Shown one piece after another: positions 42,533 to 52,195 of a stretch of 64,000 nucleotides of DNA. Origin of the DNA: Marvania coccoides (lineage: Eukaryota; Chlorophyta; Trebouxiophyceae; Chlorellales; Chlorellaceae); assembly GCA_963854735.1 (NCBI GenBank), contig OY978097.1, positions 2,356,001-2,420,000 on the forward strand, read 5' to 3'. Numbering within the stretch: the stretch's first letter is position 1; the number at the start of each line of letters is the position of its first letter. Made by a program: the position numbers and the translations under genes. The notes beneath the pieces were generated by a model. The model saw only the letters and a program-made list of their open reading frames with translations. It was not told where the DNA came from and ran no database searches.

Positions 42533-43652
42533 ATGACCATCGTGAGTGCTCTTAACGAGGGATGTGCAGCCAGGCGGCAGAGGAATTTTCAGCAGAGCAG
42601 CGGCTTGTGGGGTTGGATTTATTTGGAAGCGGGCATACTATTTATGGAGAAGGATTTTAAAGAGCGCGCTGGGTGTATGCGGCTCCATTTGTGCGGCGCA
42701 TCACATTAATCAAATAGTGAAAGTGAAAGTCGTGTGTGCGGGCGTGGGGCGACGGCAGCGCCTGGAAAGCAATGTTCTGGAGCAGCGGAATATTTGTGGC
42801 AGCGTATTTTTTCGGTGGCGACCAGCAGCTGGGAGAAATATTTTTTAGGGCCGGCTGCCGGCTGGAGGAGATTTTTTTATTTCTAGCAGCTTTAGTGGGA
42901 GGGGGGGGGGGGTCTGGGAGAGGAACACACACAGACAGCCCAATGTTCTATAAACCGCTTCAGTCTCACCCCCATTTCTCCTCTCTCTTCTTTCCTGCAG
43001 TACCTCTACCGCCAGTTCCAAATTGTGGGGCGCCATCTCCCCTCGGAGAAGGATGCCAACCCCCAGGTGTACAGGATGAAGCTTTGGGCGCGGGATGACG
43101 TGAAGGCCAAGTCCAAGTTCTGGTGCGTTTTTATTAAAAGAGAGAGAGAGCAGGATATCAGGCGGCCAGCAGCCTGCCATGTTTCTTTCTATGATTGTTC
43201 CAGTATAAACTCACCCTTCATCACATTTTAACGCCCTCAACAGGTACTTCCTGAGGAAGCTGCGTCGCGTGAAGAAGGCCAACGGACAGATCCTGGCCGT
43301 GAACGAGATCTTTGAGCGCCACCCCACCACCATCAAGAACTTCGGCATCTGGGTGCGCTACAATTCCCGCACGGGCGTGACCAACGCCTACAAGGAGTAC
43401 CGCGACACCACCCTCAACGGCGCGGTCGAGCAGATGTACCAGGAGATGGGCTCTCGCCACCGAGTGCGTGCCAGCGGCATCCAGATCATCAAGACCGCCA
43501 CCGTCAAGTCGTCCGACTGCAAGCGCGCCAACATCAAGCAGTTCCACGACTCCAAGATCAAGTTCCCGCTGTCGCGCCGCCTTGTGCGCCCCTCCAGCCG
43601 CACCTTCAGGACCACCTTCAAGTCCGTGCGGCCCAGCGTGGCCATCATCTAG
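42533..43652 (+). CDS. RPL18A: 60S ribosomal protein L18a (eL20)
   Basis: Three exons (42533-42541, 43001-43122, 43244-43652) give 179 aa. The family sequence is unmistakable: [74 protein letters not shown] and [15 protein letters not shown]. Length fits the family (about 176-180 aa). The first exon is only 9 nt (Met-Thr-Ile) and is followed by a 459-nt intron. This start is inferred from the ATG, the perfect donor gtgagt, and the in-frame join to the conserved YxYRQF segment; a different first exon cannot be excluded. The protein is a structural component of the large cytosolic subunit. Confidence 0.93.
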
Positions 43653-44019
43653 ACGGCTGGTGCTGTGCTGTGCGTGAACAATGCTAGTGTAGCTTAGATG
43701 GTGCAGCGGCTGATAAAAAAAAAGATAACAAAACTAAAAATGGATATGAACAAAAGTTGTAACAAAAAAATAAAATGTTGGAATGGAGGTGCAGCTTCAG
43801 GAGTCAAGGTATTGTTACAGGAGGGTTATTATTACTGAGCGATTTTGCATCTGCCCAAAATTAGGGCCGTGTATGGGAGGAAAAGAAAAAGTATTGCTGA
43901 AAATTGTGGGTAAACAAAAAGAAAGACGGGTACGCGGCGGAGGAAAAAACAAGCAAAAAAAACAATGCAAAAAAAGACAGAACATGAAATAAAACTATGC
44001 TACCACGGTTATCATTAGG
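43653..44019. other. Spacer between convergent eL20 and UBP genes
   Basis: Very A-rich on the + strand, with a TGTAA word near 43757 that could be the eL20 polyadenylation signal (TGTAA is the chlorophyte motif). No gene seen. Confidence 0.45.
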
Positions 44020-45476
44020 TCAAAAGGCTCGGCTCATGTCTTCATCAGCACCGCCGCTGCTGCCTTCCCCAGCGGGGCTGCTGCCTTGCTCTTTCTTCGA
44101 GTAGAACAGGATGTAGGCGTGGTCCACGTGGCCGCTGCCCTGCCCGTCCACCCTGGCTATTGGCGGCTGGGTGTGTCCAAACGTGCTCTGCACCTGGGCC
44201 TCTGTCACGCCATGCACGCTCTCATCGTCAAAGCACAGCCACCGTCCCGCAGACTTGACCAGCGCCACGTAGTGCCCGTGGTTGATGTGGGCGCCCATGT
44301 GCACCACCACTGCGGTCAGAGAGTACTCCACGTCAGCATCTGCACATTAAAAAAAGAAAAAAAATATTGACGACATAGTCAAGAACCCTTCCATTGAAAC
44401 CCTTAAATGGTCAGAAAAGGCTAATTTTGGCAATATGACATTGTTTAGTGATTACCTGGGCAGGTGTCGGTGGTGTTGGCGAGCTTGAGCTGAAAGGGGA
44501 ACACCACTCTGTGCGTTAGCTTCTGCATTTGCCCCGCCTTCTCTACGTACTTAAACCGCTTCAGCTGCAGGCACAGCAGCGACGGTAGTTCCGCCACACG
44601 CATGCGCTTGTGCGCCTCCTGCTTGCACCCGCACTCGTCGCAGGAGAACTTGTCGGCGGCGCCCAACGTCTCGGTGGAAGAAAATCGCCGCAGGCACGCA
44701 GTCACGCTGCAATTCTGCTCAATTTCCAGCTGCAGCTCGTAGAACGGCTCCTCCCGGCTGGTGACGCTGTCGCACCGCAGGCACCGCGTCTCGCTCACCA
44801 GCTTTCCTTGAAAAAGCTCATCGACCCATGTGCGGACGGGCGGGGAGTCTGCCGGCTGCTGCAGCTGGTGGAGGGCCTGCAGGGAGGGCGTGCGGGCGTG
44901 GAAGTTGACTGATGCGGCTGCGGGGGCGGCGTGGATCTGTTTCCCCCCGTTTCGCGCGCGTGCTGCGTGGGATTCCTTGGCCAAAGTCTCAGAGACGTCA
45001 TTCAGCAGAAAATTGAGAAATTCATGGGCGTCCTGGTGCATGAACCCGCTGAACATCTCGTTCTCGGTCTTGACCTTGTTGACGAAGCGGCGGGGGGAGA
45101 TGCAGCCGGACTTTTTGCGCTGCGCGCTGATCTGCAGGGGCAACCAGGCGGGGGAGCGGTATGATGGTTTGAAATACAAAGAGAGAATGGCGCGAAGCTG
45201 GAGCTTGTGCATTGTAGATTCGAGTCTATGCAGCGTATTCACCTGCGTGAACAGCTCTGCCAGGCAGGTGAGGACGCTCTCCTTGGTGTCTGATCGCGTT
45301 AGCTGCTGGTGGCGAGCATAGTCCAGCACCCTTTGCCTGAATGGGGTGCAAAAATAGAGCGCCTGCAGCACGCTGTTGCAGTAGCACGTGTTTCCAAAGT
45401 TCTCAAACCCGAAATAGCGCTCGTATTCGGGCAATTCTGAAATTATTCTGTCGGGCCTGCTGCTGCCCTGCCCCAT
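44020..45476 (-). CDS. Ubiquitin-specific protease of the UBP3/4 (USP12/46) type
   Basis: Three exons (45243-45476, 44456-45131, 44020-44339) give 409 aa. Catalytic Cys box: [20 protein letters not shown]; catalytic His box: [19 protein letters not shown] lies between it and the C-terminus. [16 protein letters not shown] is the conserved QDAHEF block, and paired CxxC motifs (CLRCD, CDECGC) form the zinc ribbon of the fingers. The start MGQGSS fits an N-myristoylation signal, as in plant UBP3/4. The enzyme cleaves ubiquitin from proteins. The first intron (45132-45242, 111 nt) is in frame and stop-free, so a simple ORF reads through it; splicing restores the family spacing. It is head to head with GRXS16 (243 bp between starts). 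Confidence 0.93.
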
Positions 45477-45719
45477 TCCGATCAGAATTGCCTTTGCTGG
45501 ATCTCAACTCATTTATTATATCTAATTAACGGGTCACAGGTCCCGGCAGGCCGAGGAACACTGCAAAAACTATTTTCGAGTTGTTGTTTCTTTAAGAACC
45601 TCATCTATTTTCGCAACAAGCCCATTTTAATCCCCTTTTAATGACGAAAATTATAAATCAGCACAATTTAAATATACTCGCCTGAGATCAGCTGCTGGCG
45701 TTCGGGGTGACACTGAATA

Positions 45720-46693
45720 ATGCAACTCACGCTGTTTACCTCTGCAACTTGCGGGGCTCCCAGGAGGGCCAGCCATGCCAGAAACACCATAGTACAGCCA
45801 TCGCGTCCCGCCGCCCTGCGCATTGCCGCAGCCCCTGCCGCTCGCAGCTCCTCTCGCCGCCCTGCCGCCCTGGCGTTGGTCGTGTGCTCAGCTGCTGCCC
45901 CCGCCTCTTTCGCTGACGCGCAGGCGCTGCCCGCCTCTGGCCCCATCCCCGAGGTATCTGGCGTGTACGCTGTGTCCGACCCCTCCGGTGCCTGTCAGTT
46001 CATCGGTATTTCTCGAAAAATTAACGTCAGCGTGGCCACCCACCTGGAGGCCCTCCCGGAGCTGGTGGGCTCCGTCAAGGTGCTGGCGCTGCCTGACGCT
46101 GGCAAGGAACAACTCACCGAGGCCTGGAAGGCTTGGATTCAAGAAGCAGGTAGGCGGGGGAAGAAGAAAAAAGTAGTTTCTGTTATTTTATGTTATATTA
46201 GCTCGCCTAAGTTTATTCTAATGCATTACATTCGTTTCCTATACATACAGCGAACGAAATCGGTGGCATCCCCCCTGGCAATGCCCCCGGCGAGAAGAAG
46301 TGGCAGCAGCGTCGCCGCAGCGCTGCCAAGCCTGAGATCCGCCTCACGCCCGGCAAGGGCCTGGCGGACCTCACTTGCTCCGTGGAGGACCTCGTCCACC
46401 AGGTGGTGACCTCCGCCAAGTGCGTGGCATTCGTGAAGGGCACACGCACAGAACCCGCCTGCGGATTCTCGTTCAAGGTGCTCACGATTCTGAACGAAGT
46501 GGGGCAGGATTACGAGGTGTGCAACGTGCTGGACGAGGTGTACAACCCTGGGCTGCGTGACGCCATTAAGAACTACACGCAGTGGCCCACCATCCCGCAA
46601 GTTTTCATAAACGGCGAGTTTGTGGGGGGCAGCGACATCCTGGAGCAGATGCACGGCAGCGGGGAGCTGGCTACTCTATTGAAAAAGCAGTGA
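45720..46693 (+). CDS. GRXS16: Plastid GIY-YIG/monothiol glutaredoxin (GRXS16-like)
   Basis: Two exons (45720-46149, 46251-46693) joined in phase 1 give 290 aa. The first about 65 residues (Ala, Arg, Ser rich) form a plastid transit peptide. A degenerate GIY-YIG-type domain follows (VSGVYAVSDPSGACQFIGIS). The C-terminal monothiol glutaredoxin domain has ACGFSFKVLTIL with the CGFS active site, then TQWPTIPQVFINGEFVGGSD. This two-domain order is specific to chloroplast GRXS16 of green plants, which carries a [2Fe-2S] cluster and acts in Fe-S transfer and redox signalling. Length fits the family (about 290 aa). Confidence 0.95.
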
Positions 46694-47056
46694 ATTTGAA
46701 TTTTTATTTTGTTTGTGCGAGAGAATGAGAGGTTGGTTGTAAAATATTGAAATATTGGAATATTGAAAAAACCGCGCTGCCACTGCGGAGATTTGAATTT
46801 GAACAAAATTGAGGCATGGCGCTGCATTTGCAGTCATGGAACCAGGTGCGCTATGGACAGAGGGGGCGATTATATGCCCTCGCCCACTGCACAGCTGTTT
46901 TTCTAGAGCAGTTTGAGTGCTGGTAATAAACTTTCTTCCTCATTATTATCGTGGTACTGCTTGGGCTGACACGGCACAAAATCGCTTCGGATTTCGCGAT
47001 TATCGGCACCCTGGCTATATTTTTTTTCGGAATTTATTATCGCTCAACGCTCAAAG
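46694..47056. other. Spacer between GRXS16 and PLAC8 genes
   Basis: 3' flank of GRXS16 with AATATTG repeats near 46745-46768, then the AT-rich upstream region of the PLAC8 gene. No gene seen. Confidence 0.45.
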
Positions 47057-48091
47057 ATGGCTGAAACCACCCAGACCCCTGCGGCCGTGGCTGCACCCGC
47101 TGCCAAGGTGCCTGTCGAAGGGAGCTGGACTTCTGGCATCCTCGACATTGCTGACGACGTGGCTGTGGGTGAGTTACATGTTATCCTCAAGCAACGGAGA
47201 ATGCAGCGACCCAAATTAGTTTTTTAATACCTCACTCTCATCCCACTTTTCTCCGGATCCATTTTTTCGCAGCTCTCATCGGCTGCTGCCTCCCCTGTAA
47301 GTTGAATAAATCAATTAAAATGACAAAATCTTAAAGACGACGAGCTCAATGCGTGCGGTCCCGGAATTTTCTCTTTCGACTTCCTGCCTGGCCCTCATAT
47401 AAGAACTCCAAATGTTGCTCTATTTCCCATAACGCTACGCCTCTATATCTGCCGCATTCAATCTGTACATACACACTGCAGGGCGACAGCGCGTTTTAGA
47501 AACCCTCTTTTATTCTTTCCACCCAAAATTGTCCTTGCTATTATTATTGCAGGCGTGCTCTACGGCCAAACCGCTGAACGCGTGCACGGAGACACCATGG
47601 TTAACCACTGCCTCAAGTTCTACCTGTATTCTTGCATCTGCGCGTGCGGACTGGTGCGGCATTCACAGAATAATATTGACCTTAAGTGTTTGAAACGTCA
47701 TCCCCCCCAACAAAATATCTGCAATATTTTGCCCTGTCAAGACGTGAAAAGGCCACGGACCAAACCCGATATACGTTTAATATTAAATTGACCCCCTTAA
47801 TGCGCGGTGCAGGTGGCTGGCCCTACCCGGAAGGCCGTGAGGAACCAGTACAAGCTGCCCGAGATGGATTTCATCGCTGGCAACACCCAGTCCGACTGCA
47901 TCGCAAACACCATTCCCTACCTGAACTGCTGCATCCTCTGCCAGCTTGCGCGCGAGGTGAACTCTCGCAACCCCGCTGGCCCCATCAAGCCCGAGGCGTT
48001 CACTTGGGCACCGGTGGACGACGCTTCAGCGCCTGCTCCCACTCCCGCTCCTGCCACCGATGCCCCCGCCCAAGCTGAGATGGCCAAGTAA
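47057..48091 (+). CDS. PLAC8 (Cys-rich) family membrane protein
   Basis: Four exons (47057-47168, 47273-47296, 47553-47653, 47813-48091) give 171 aa; the second is only 24 nt. The PLAC8 pattern is present: WTSGILDIADD, the Cys-rich IGCCLPCVLYGQTAERV, hydrophobic YLYSCICACGL, then RKAVRNQYKLPE and a final NCCILCQLAREV. The motif CCLPC, close to the CLxxxxCPC type, is typical of plant FW2.2/PCR proteins, which act in cell-size control or cadmium and zinc export across the plasma membrane. The C-terminus is an Ala/Pro-rich tail. The donor after CACGL is chosen because it restores the family spacing; the unspliced frame runs into unrelated AT-rich sequence. Confidence 0.82.
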
Positions 48092-49111
48092 GCGCACCTC
48101 TGGTGTGACCTACCGGCTTCCGCCCTGCTTTTGCAACCAAATCGACATTCTCCCCCCACCGCCACGCCTCCTATCGAACCTCCCAAACCCAAGACTGTTG
48201 CAATAAGGATGATTATACTTAACAGAAAGCTCCCCCCTGCCCTGCCTTACGTACAATATTAAAACACTTTGCATTCTTTTAGATAATCCTGACTTTCGCA
48301 AGTCCAACGCCTTTCTGTTGGATTTTTTTTCTTTCAACCACGAGTACTCCCGTTGCAGCGTCGTGCAGCATATACGCTCTGCCCCTGGTTATAGACGCCC
48401 TCTCGATCGCTTTTCTCCTTTGGGTATTGGTAAACATCGGTGATCATTTTTTTTCATTGAATTAGTACTGTGTCATGTAAATGTCCCCCCAGGGTTATTT
48501 TTTGGTGTTGCGCGGGCGGAGATGCAAATACATTTTTCAAGCGGATTAATATTTAACAACGCTACGGAGAGAGCAGAGGCAGCAAGAACGCCAAGGCCCC
48601 GCGACTCGGGCTCAAGCACCGCCAAACAAACAAAAATGTAGGAGTCGATTTGGACGCAGAGCATGGATCATCTAGCTATCACCATGCCCTGGAAAGCCTT
48701 GGCAGTCACCGCTCACTCGCTGCTGCGGTCCACTTTTCAGAACAAATGACCTGAGAGTACAAACGACTGCAGCATCGAACGAGTGGTGTAAAGCAGTCAT
48801 AAAATTCTTTCGCATAACCAACCGGCCATGGAGCTGCCTCTCGACAGCTCATCTTCTCAGCGAGAAGAGAAACAAACTGAACAGAGGGTCGATCGGCGCA
48901 TCATGAAAAAAAAGCGGGAAAAACAAGTGGTTTTTAGTGTCTGTGTTGGGGAAGGGGGAGCAAATGGCGGCATGTTTGCAAAAATAAACAAGAAAGTCGT
49001 TGGAAACCCGATTTATTCTACATTCAGGAGCAAAAAAAACTTATGTACTTTCCATTGGAGGGTCAATTAATGGTTGAAAACAACAAAATTTAAAACTCGT
49101 CCCTCGAAGAT
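48092..49111. other. Spacer between convergent genes, no gene seen
   Basis: About 1 kb without a recognised gene. It includes the 3' flank of the PLAC8 gene, a moderately GC-rich block at about 48560-48780 of unknown nature, and the 3' flank of the membrane protein. I looked for box C/D or snRNA signatures and saw none convincing. Confidence 0.4.
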
Positions 49112-50609
49112 TCACTTTTTCTTTGCCTCTGCCATGGTCTCTTCAATGAGCTGGGTGGCTTCTGGCGCCCCCAGGCCGAGCATTGAGATGCCCAGCACAG
49201 AGCCCCACACAGCCAGGATTCCAAGCAGCATGGACCCTCCCTGGCCTTTGGTGAGCAGCGCCCCTGCAAATTTAAACAACGCACACAATTCAGTAGAGGT
49301 GACCGCCCACGTTGAAAAAATAAGACATTTTCAAAAATTGCAAACTCGCCGAGAACGAGAAGGTGTCCCATTGCGGTGGCCATCAGGCCCGCGTTAAGAG
49401 TGCGCGCGGGGGTGGCGGACATGCGCTGGATGTCGGCCTTGTGCTTAAGCGCCATCGTGGCAGCGGGCAGCAAGGTCATCAGACCGCCCAGCCCCATCAA
49501 TTGCCACAGGTACTGCGCGCTCTTTCCGTAGTCGTAACCAAAGGTGTGGTAGAGGGTGAAGGACGGAATGAGGAGGTAGGACAGTCCTGTGGCGAAAATA
49601 TTGAGCGTGAGGAGGTTGTAGAGTGTGGCGAGCCACGAGAAGCGACGGCGAGGGCCGGTGAAGGCGCCAGCAGCCCAGTTAGGGATGTTCTGGACGTCAC
49701 GCCACACGCGGGAGCGGTCGTTGCAGCTGAACAGCAGCGACGCAGCGGGGAGCATGAAGGTGGCCAGAGCAGTGGAGCCCTTCAAATTGCCAAGAAGGGG
49801 ACATTAAAGAATTAAACGCCATTGTTTGAATGTTGATTTTCTTACCTCCAAAGCCACCCAGCCCAGGGTGAGGGTGCCGGGCGAGAGGAGCATGAGGGCT
49901 GCTGTGCCAGTGCTGTGAGCGATGAGCCCCATTTTCAGAATGTCGGAGGTGTAGGAGTGCAGCAGATCTGTGGAGAAGTTAAAGAACAAAGGGAAAAGGA
50001 AAAGTAAAACAAGCTTGAAATGAATTCTCAAATGAATGAAATAGTGATTTCTTCTGTGAAAGCAGCGACTTACTGCGCCGCGCCAGCTCCTCCAGCGCAA
50101 AGAGAGAGGCGGCCGAGGTAGCCAGGCTGGATGCGTAGAGGCGGAACAGGTGGGAGTGCTGCTCCTCCGGAGGGTCTGCAGCGCTGCCAAACACGAACTT
50201 GGCCATCATTTCGGAGCCCAATGACAGCATGAGCGCCAGCCCCAATTGGGCCAGACCCAGCAGCGTGTAGAGCTGCAAGTTGAGAATTGAAGAAAAAACG
50301 GCGGAAATTTTGAGCCAACACACGGTTTTTTCATTTTTTAAGCCAGCACACGGCGCGGACAAAACATATACCGAAGCCACTGGTGTGGCTCTTTCAGCTC
50401 GACCCTTGCGTAGCATGCCAGAAATATGGTAAAATAAGGGAAATAAGAGCCAAACACCGTACCTGGGGGGAGGTGAGGCCTAGGAATTTGCGCCGGGGAG
50501 CTGCGGGTGTTCCGCCGGCTCGAACAGAAATGGAGGCGGGAGCCTCCGCGCCCTTTGTCGCCTTGGGCGCGTATGTCTCGGGCTCAATGTTGGTGCCGCT
50601 CACCTCCAT
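49112..50609 (-). CDS. Unrecognised multi-pass membrane protein
   Basis: Five exons (50463-50609, 50074-50272, 49846-49967, 49350-49779, 49112-49263) give 349 aa. After a Pro/Ala-rich leader of about 45 residues there are about seven hydrophobic segments, including LLGLAQLGLALMLSLG, AALMLLSPGTLTLGWVALE, TALATFMLPAASLLF, LLTLNIFATGLSYLLI, LMGLGGLMTLLPAA and LLGILAVWGSVLGISMLGLG. The end is charged (EETMAEAKKK). I recognise no family. The last intron needs a GC donor (ctcg|gcgagt) to keep frame with the well-behaved final exon; the nearest GT donor breaks the frame. It is divergent from the dehydrogenase gene, 479 bp apart. Confidence 0.7.
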
Positions 50610-51088
50610 TCTAACAAGCTGCACGAGTTTGATTTTGGAAGTAAAAAATATAACGATTAGTTTTCGAGCCTTATTCGGCAGTGAATTTTCCAATAATTTC
50701 TATATGCGGGTATTTACGTTTGCCGAGGAGGGATTGCTGGAGAATTAATTGCAAAAAAAATTAGGGAACCCGTCGAGAAGCCAGCCTTTCACCAAGCTGC
50801 ATGATAAAGAAAAAACAAAAAAATGGCTCGCTGCTGAGGCAATCGCCGCTGTTCTTCTCTGATTTATGTTTGTGTCGTGTACATCTAGTATGTGTATAAT
50901 GAAAAGCAACAACTGCTCACAGCGAGCCCAGATCCAGGCCACAAAATTTTCAAAGTGCTGGCGTCCCATGTTTACATATTCTTTTATTTTTATGAAAATA
51001 GTACACTATTTTAATTTTAAGGAGGAGGCTTTTGAGCTGGTAGCTTCATATTTTTTCGAATTATTTAAAATTTGATCGAAAGATTTTT
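50610..51088. promoter_or_regulatory. Shared upstream region of two divergent genes
   Basis: 479 bp, very AT-rich, between the multi-pass protein and the short-chain dehydrogenase. No ORF of note; candidate bidirectional promoter. Confidence 0.4.
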
Positions 51089-52041
51089 ATGGCTACGAGA
51101 GTTTCGGTCATTCAAGGAGCTTCCAGAGGTCAGCCAGCATCTTAACAAAACTCAGCGCGTGATATCAATCCTCACGCCCTGCCTCCTCGCATTATTTTAG
51201 GCCTCGGGCTGGAATTTGCCCGACAGCTGCTGGCCCGTCCAGGACTTGTGGTGGCCACCTGCCGAACCCCCAGCACCGCATCAGACTTACGCGAGCTGCA
51301 GGAGCAGTATGGCGACCGGCTGCACGTAATGCAGCTGGACACTCATGACGAAAAGAGCATCGAGCTTGCCGCTGCCGACATCGGGGCCCTCACGCCCCAC
51401 GTCAACCTTCTTCTCAACGTGTCCGGCGTGCTGCACGTGCCTGGAGTTATGTCCCCGGAGACAGCGCTGAAACGGGTGACACTGGAGAGCTTGGAGCGGG
51501 CGTTCAGAACAAACACTTTTGGGCCGATCCTCACCTGCAAGGCCTTGGCGCCGCTGCTGATAAACGCAGAAGCGACTGGGGGTGCAACAGCGTAAGCTTC
51601 AACCCTTCCTCCCATTGTTTCTGGCTTTCTGGGATGGTTTTTTGCCGCTCTTATGCTTTCTAATTATTTTCTTCCCCCCGGTTGGTATTGTTCAGGGAGC
51701 TTCCAGCTGTAGTGGCCAACTTCAGCGCTCGAGTGGGATCTATAAGTGACAACAGGCTGGGCGGGTGGTACACCTACCGCTCTTCCAAAGCCGCGCTCAA
51801 CCAGTTGACGAAAACGATGGCGCTGGAGCTGGCAAGAAAGAATCACAAAGTGGCAGCTGTGCTGTTGCACCCAGGCACCGCAGACACCGAGCTCACGCGG
51901 CCATACCAGAAAAATGTTGCGCCTGAGAAGCTGTTTACGAGGGAGCGTGCGGTGTCGCAGCTGCTTGGCGTTCTTGATGCCTTGTCTGTTGAGGACAATG
52001 GGCGATACATTGCATGGGACGGCAGCGACATCCCATGGTGA
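51089..52041 (+). CDS. Short-chain dehydrogenase/reductase (classical SDR, sniffer/C-factor-like)
   Basis: Three exons (51089-51128, 51201-51591, 51696-52041) give 258 aa, the normal size for a classical SDR. The cofactor loop is IQGASRGLGLEFARQL, the structural motif is LLLNVSGVL (NNAG variant NVSG), and the catalytic YxxxK lies in YTYRSSKAALNQL. HPGTADTEL is the usual segment after the active site. The Arg after the Gly-rich start and the Arg at CRTP favour NADP(H). The substrate is not evident; the closest groups I can recall are carbonyl-reductase-like sniffer proteins. No transit peptide or secretion signal is visible, so it is probably cytosolic. Confidence 0.9.
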
Positions 52042-52195
52042 ACGAAATTCCACTACATTTCCTCAGTACTTGGCCACATTTCAATTTTCTCTATATGCTT
52101 AATTCATAAATTTTTATTGGTGCGTTGGTCAAATTTTATTTTCCAATATTCAAAGAAATTAAAAAAACAGGTCAGACAAGCAAACCACACAGTCT

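Noticed and set aside
47641..47791. Unspliced continuation of PLAC8 exon 3 (RHSQNNIDLKC...)
   Set aside because: It departs from the PLAC8 pattern and is AT-rich; a donor after CACGL joined to 47813 restores the expected R-x-x-x-R-x-x-Y spacing.
48560..48780. Candidate box C/D snoRNA or snRNA in the spacer after the PLAC8 gene
   Set aside because: A CTGA word is present, but no properly placed C box, terminal stem or snRNA promoter element can be identified.
49090..49785. Single long exon of 231 codons for the multi-pass protein C-terminus
   Set aside because: The frame runs through an AT-rich intron and changes to a basic nonsense tail. Splicing at 49349/49264 gives a hydrophobic, family-like end with a proper stop at 49112.
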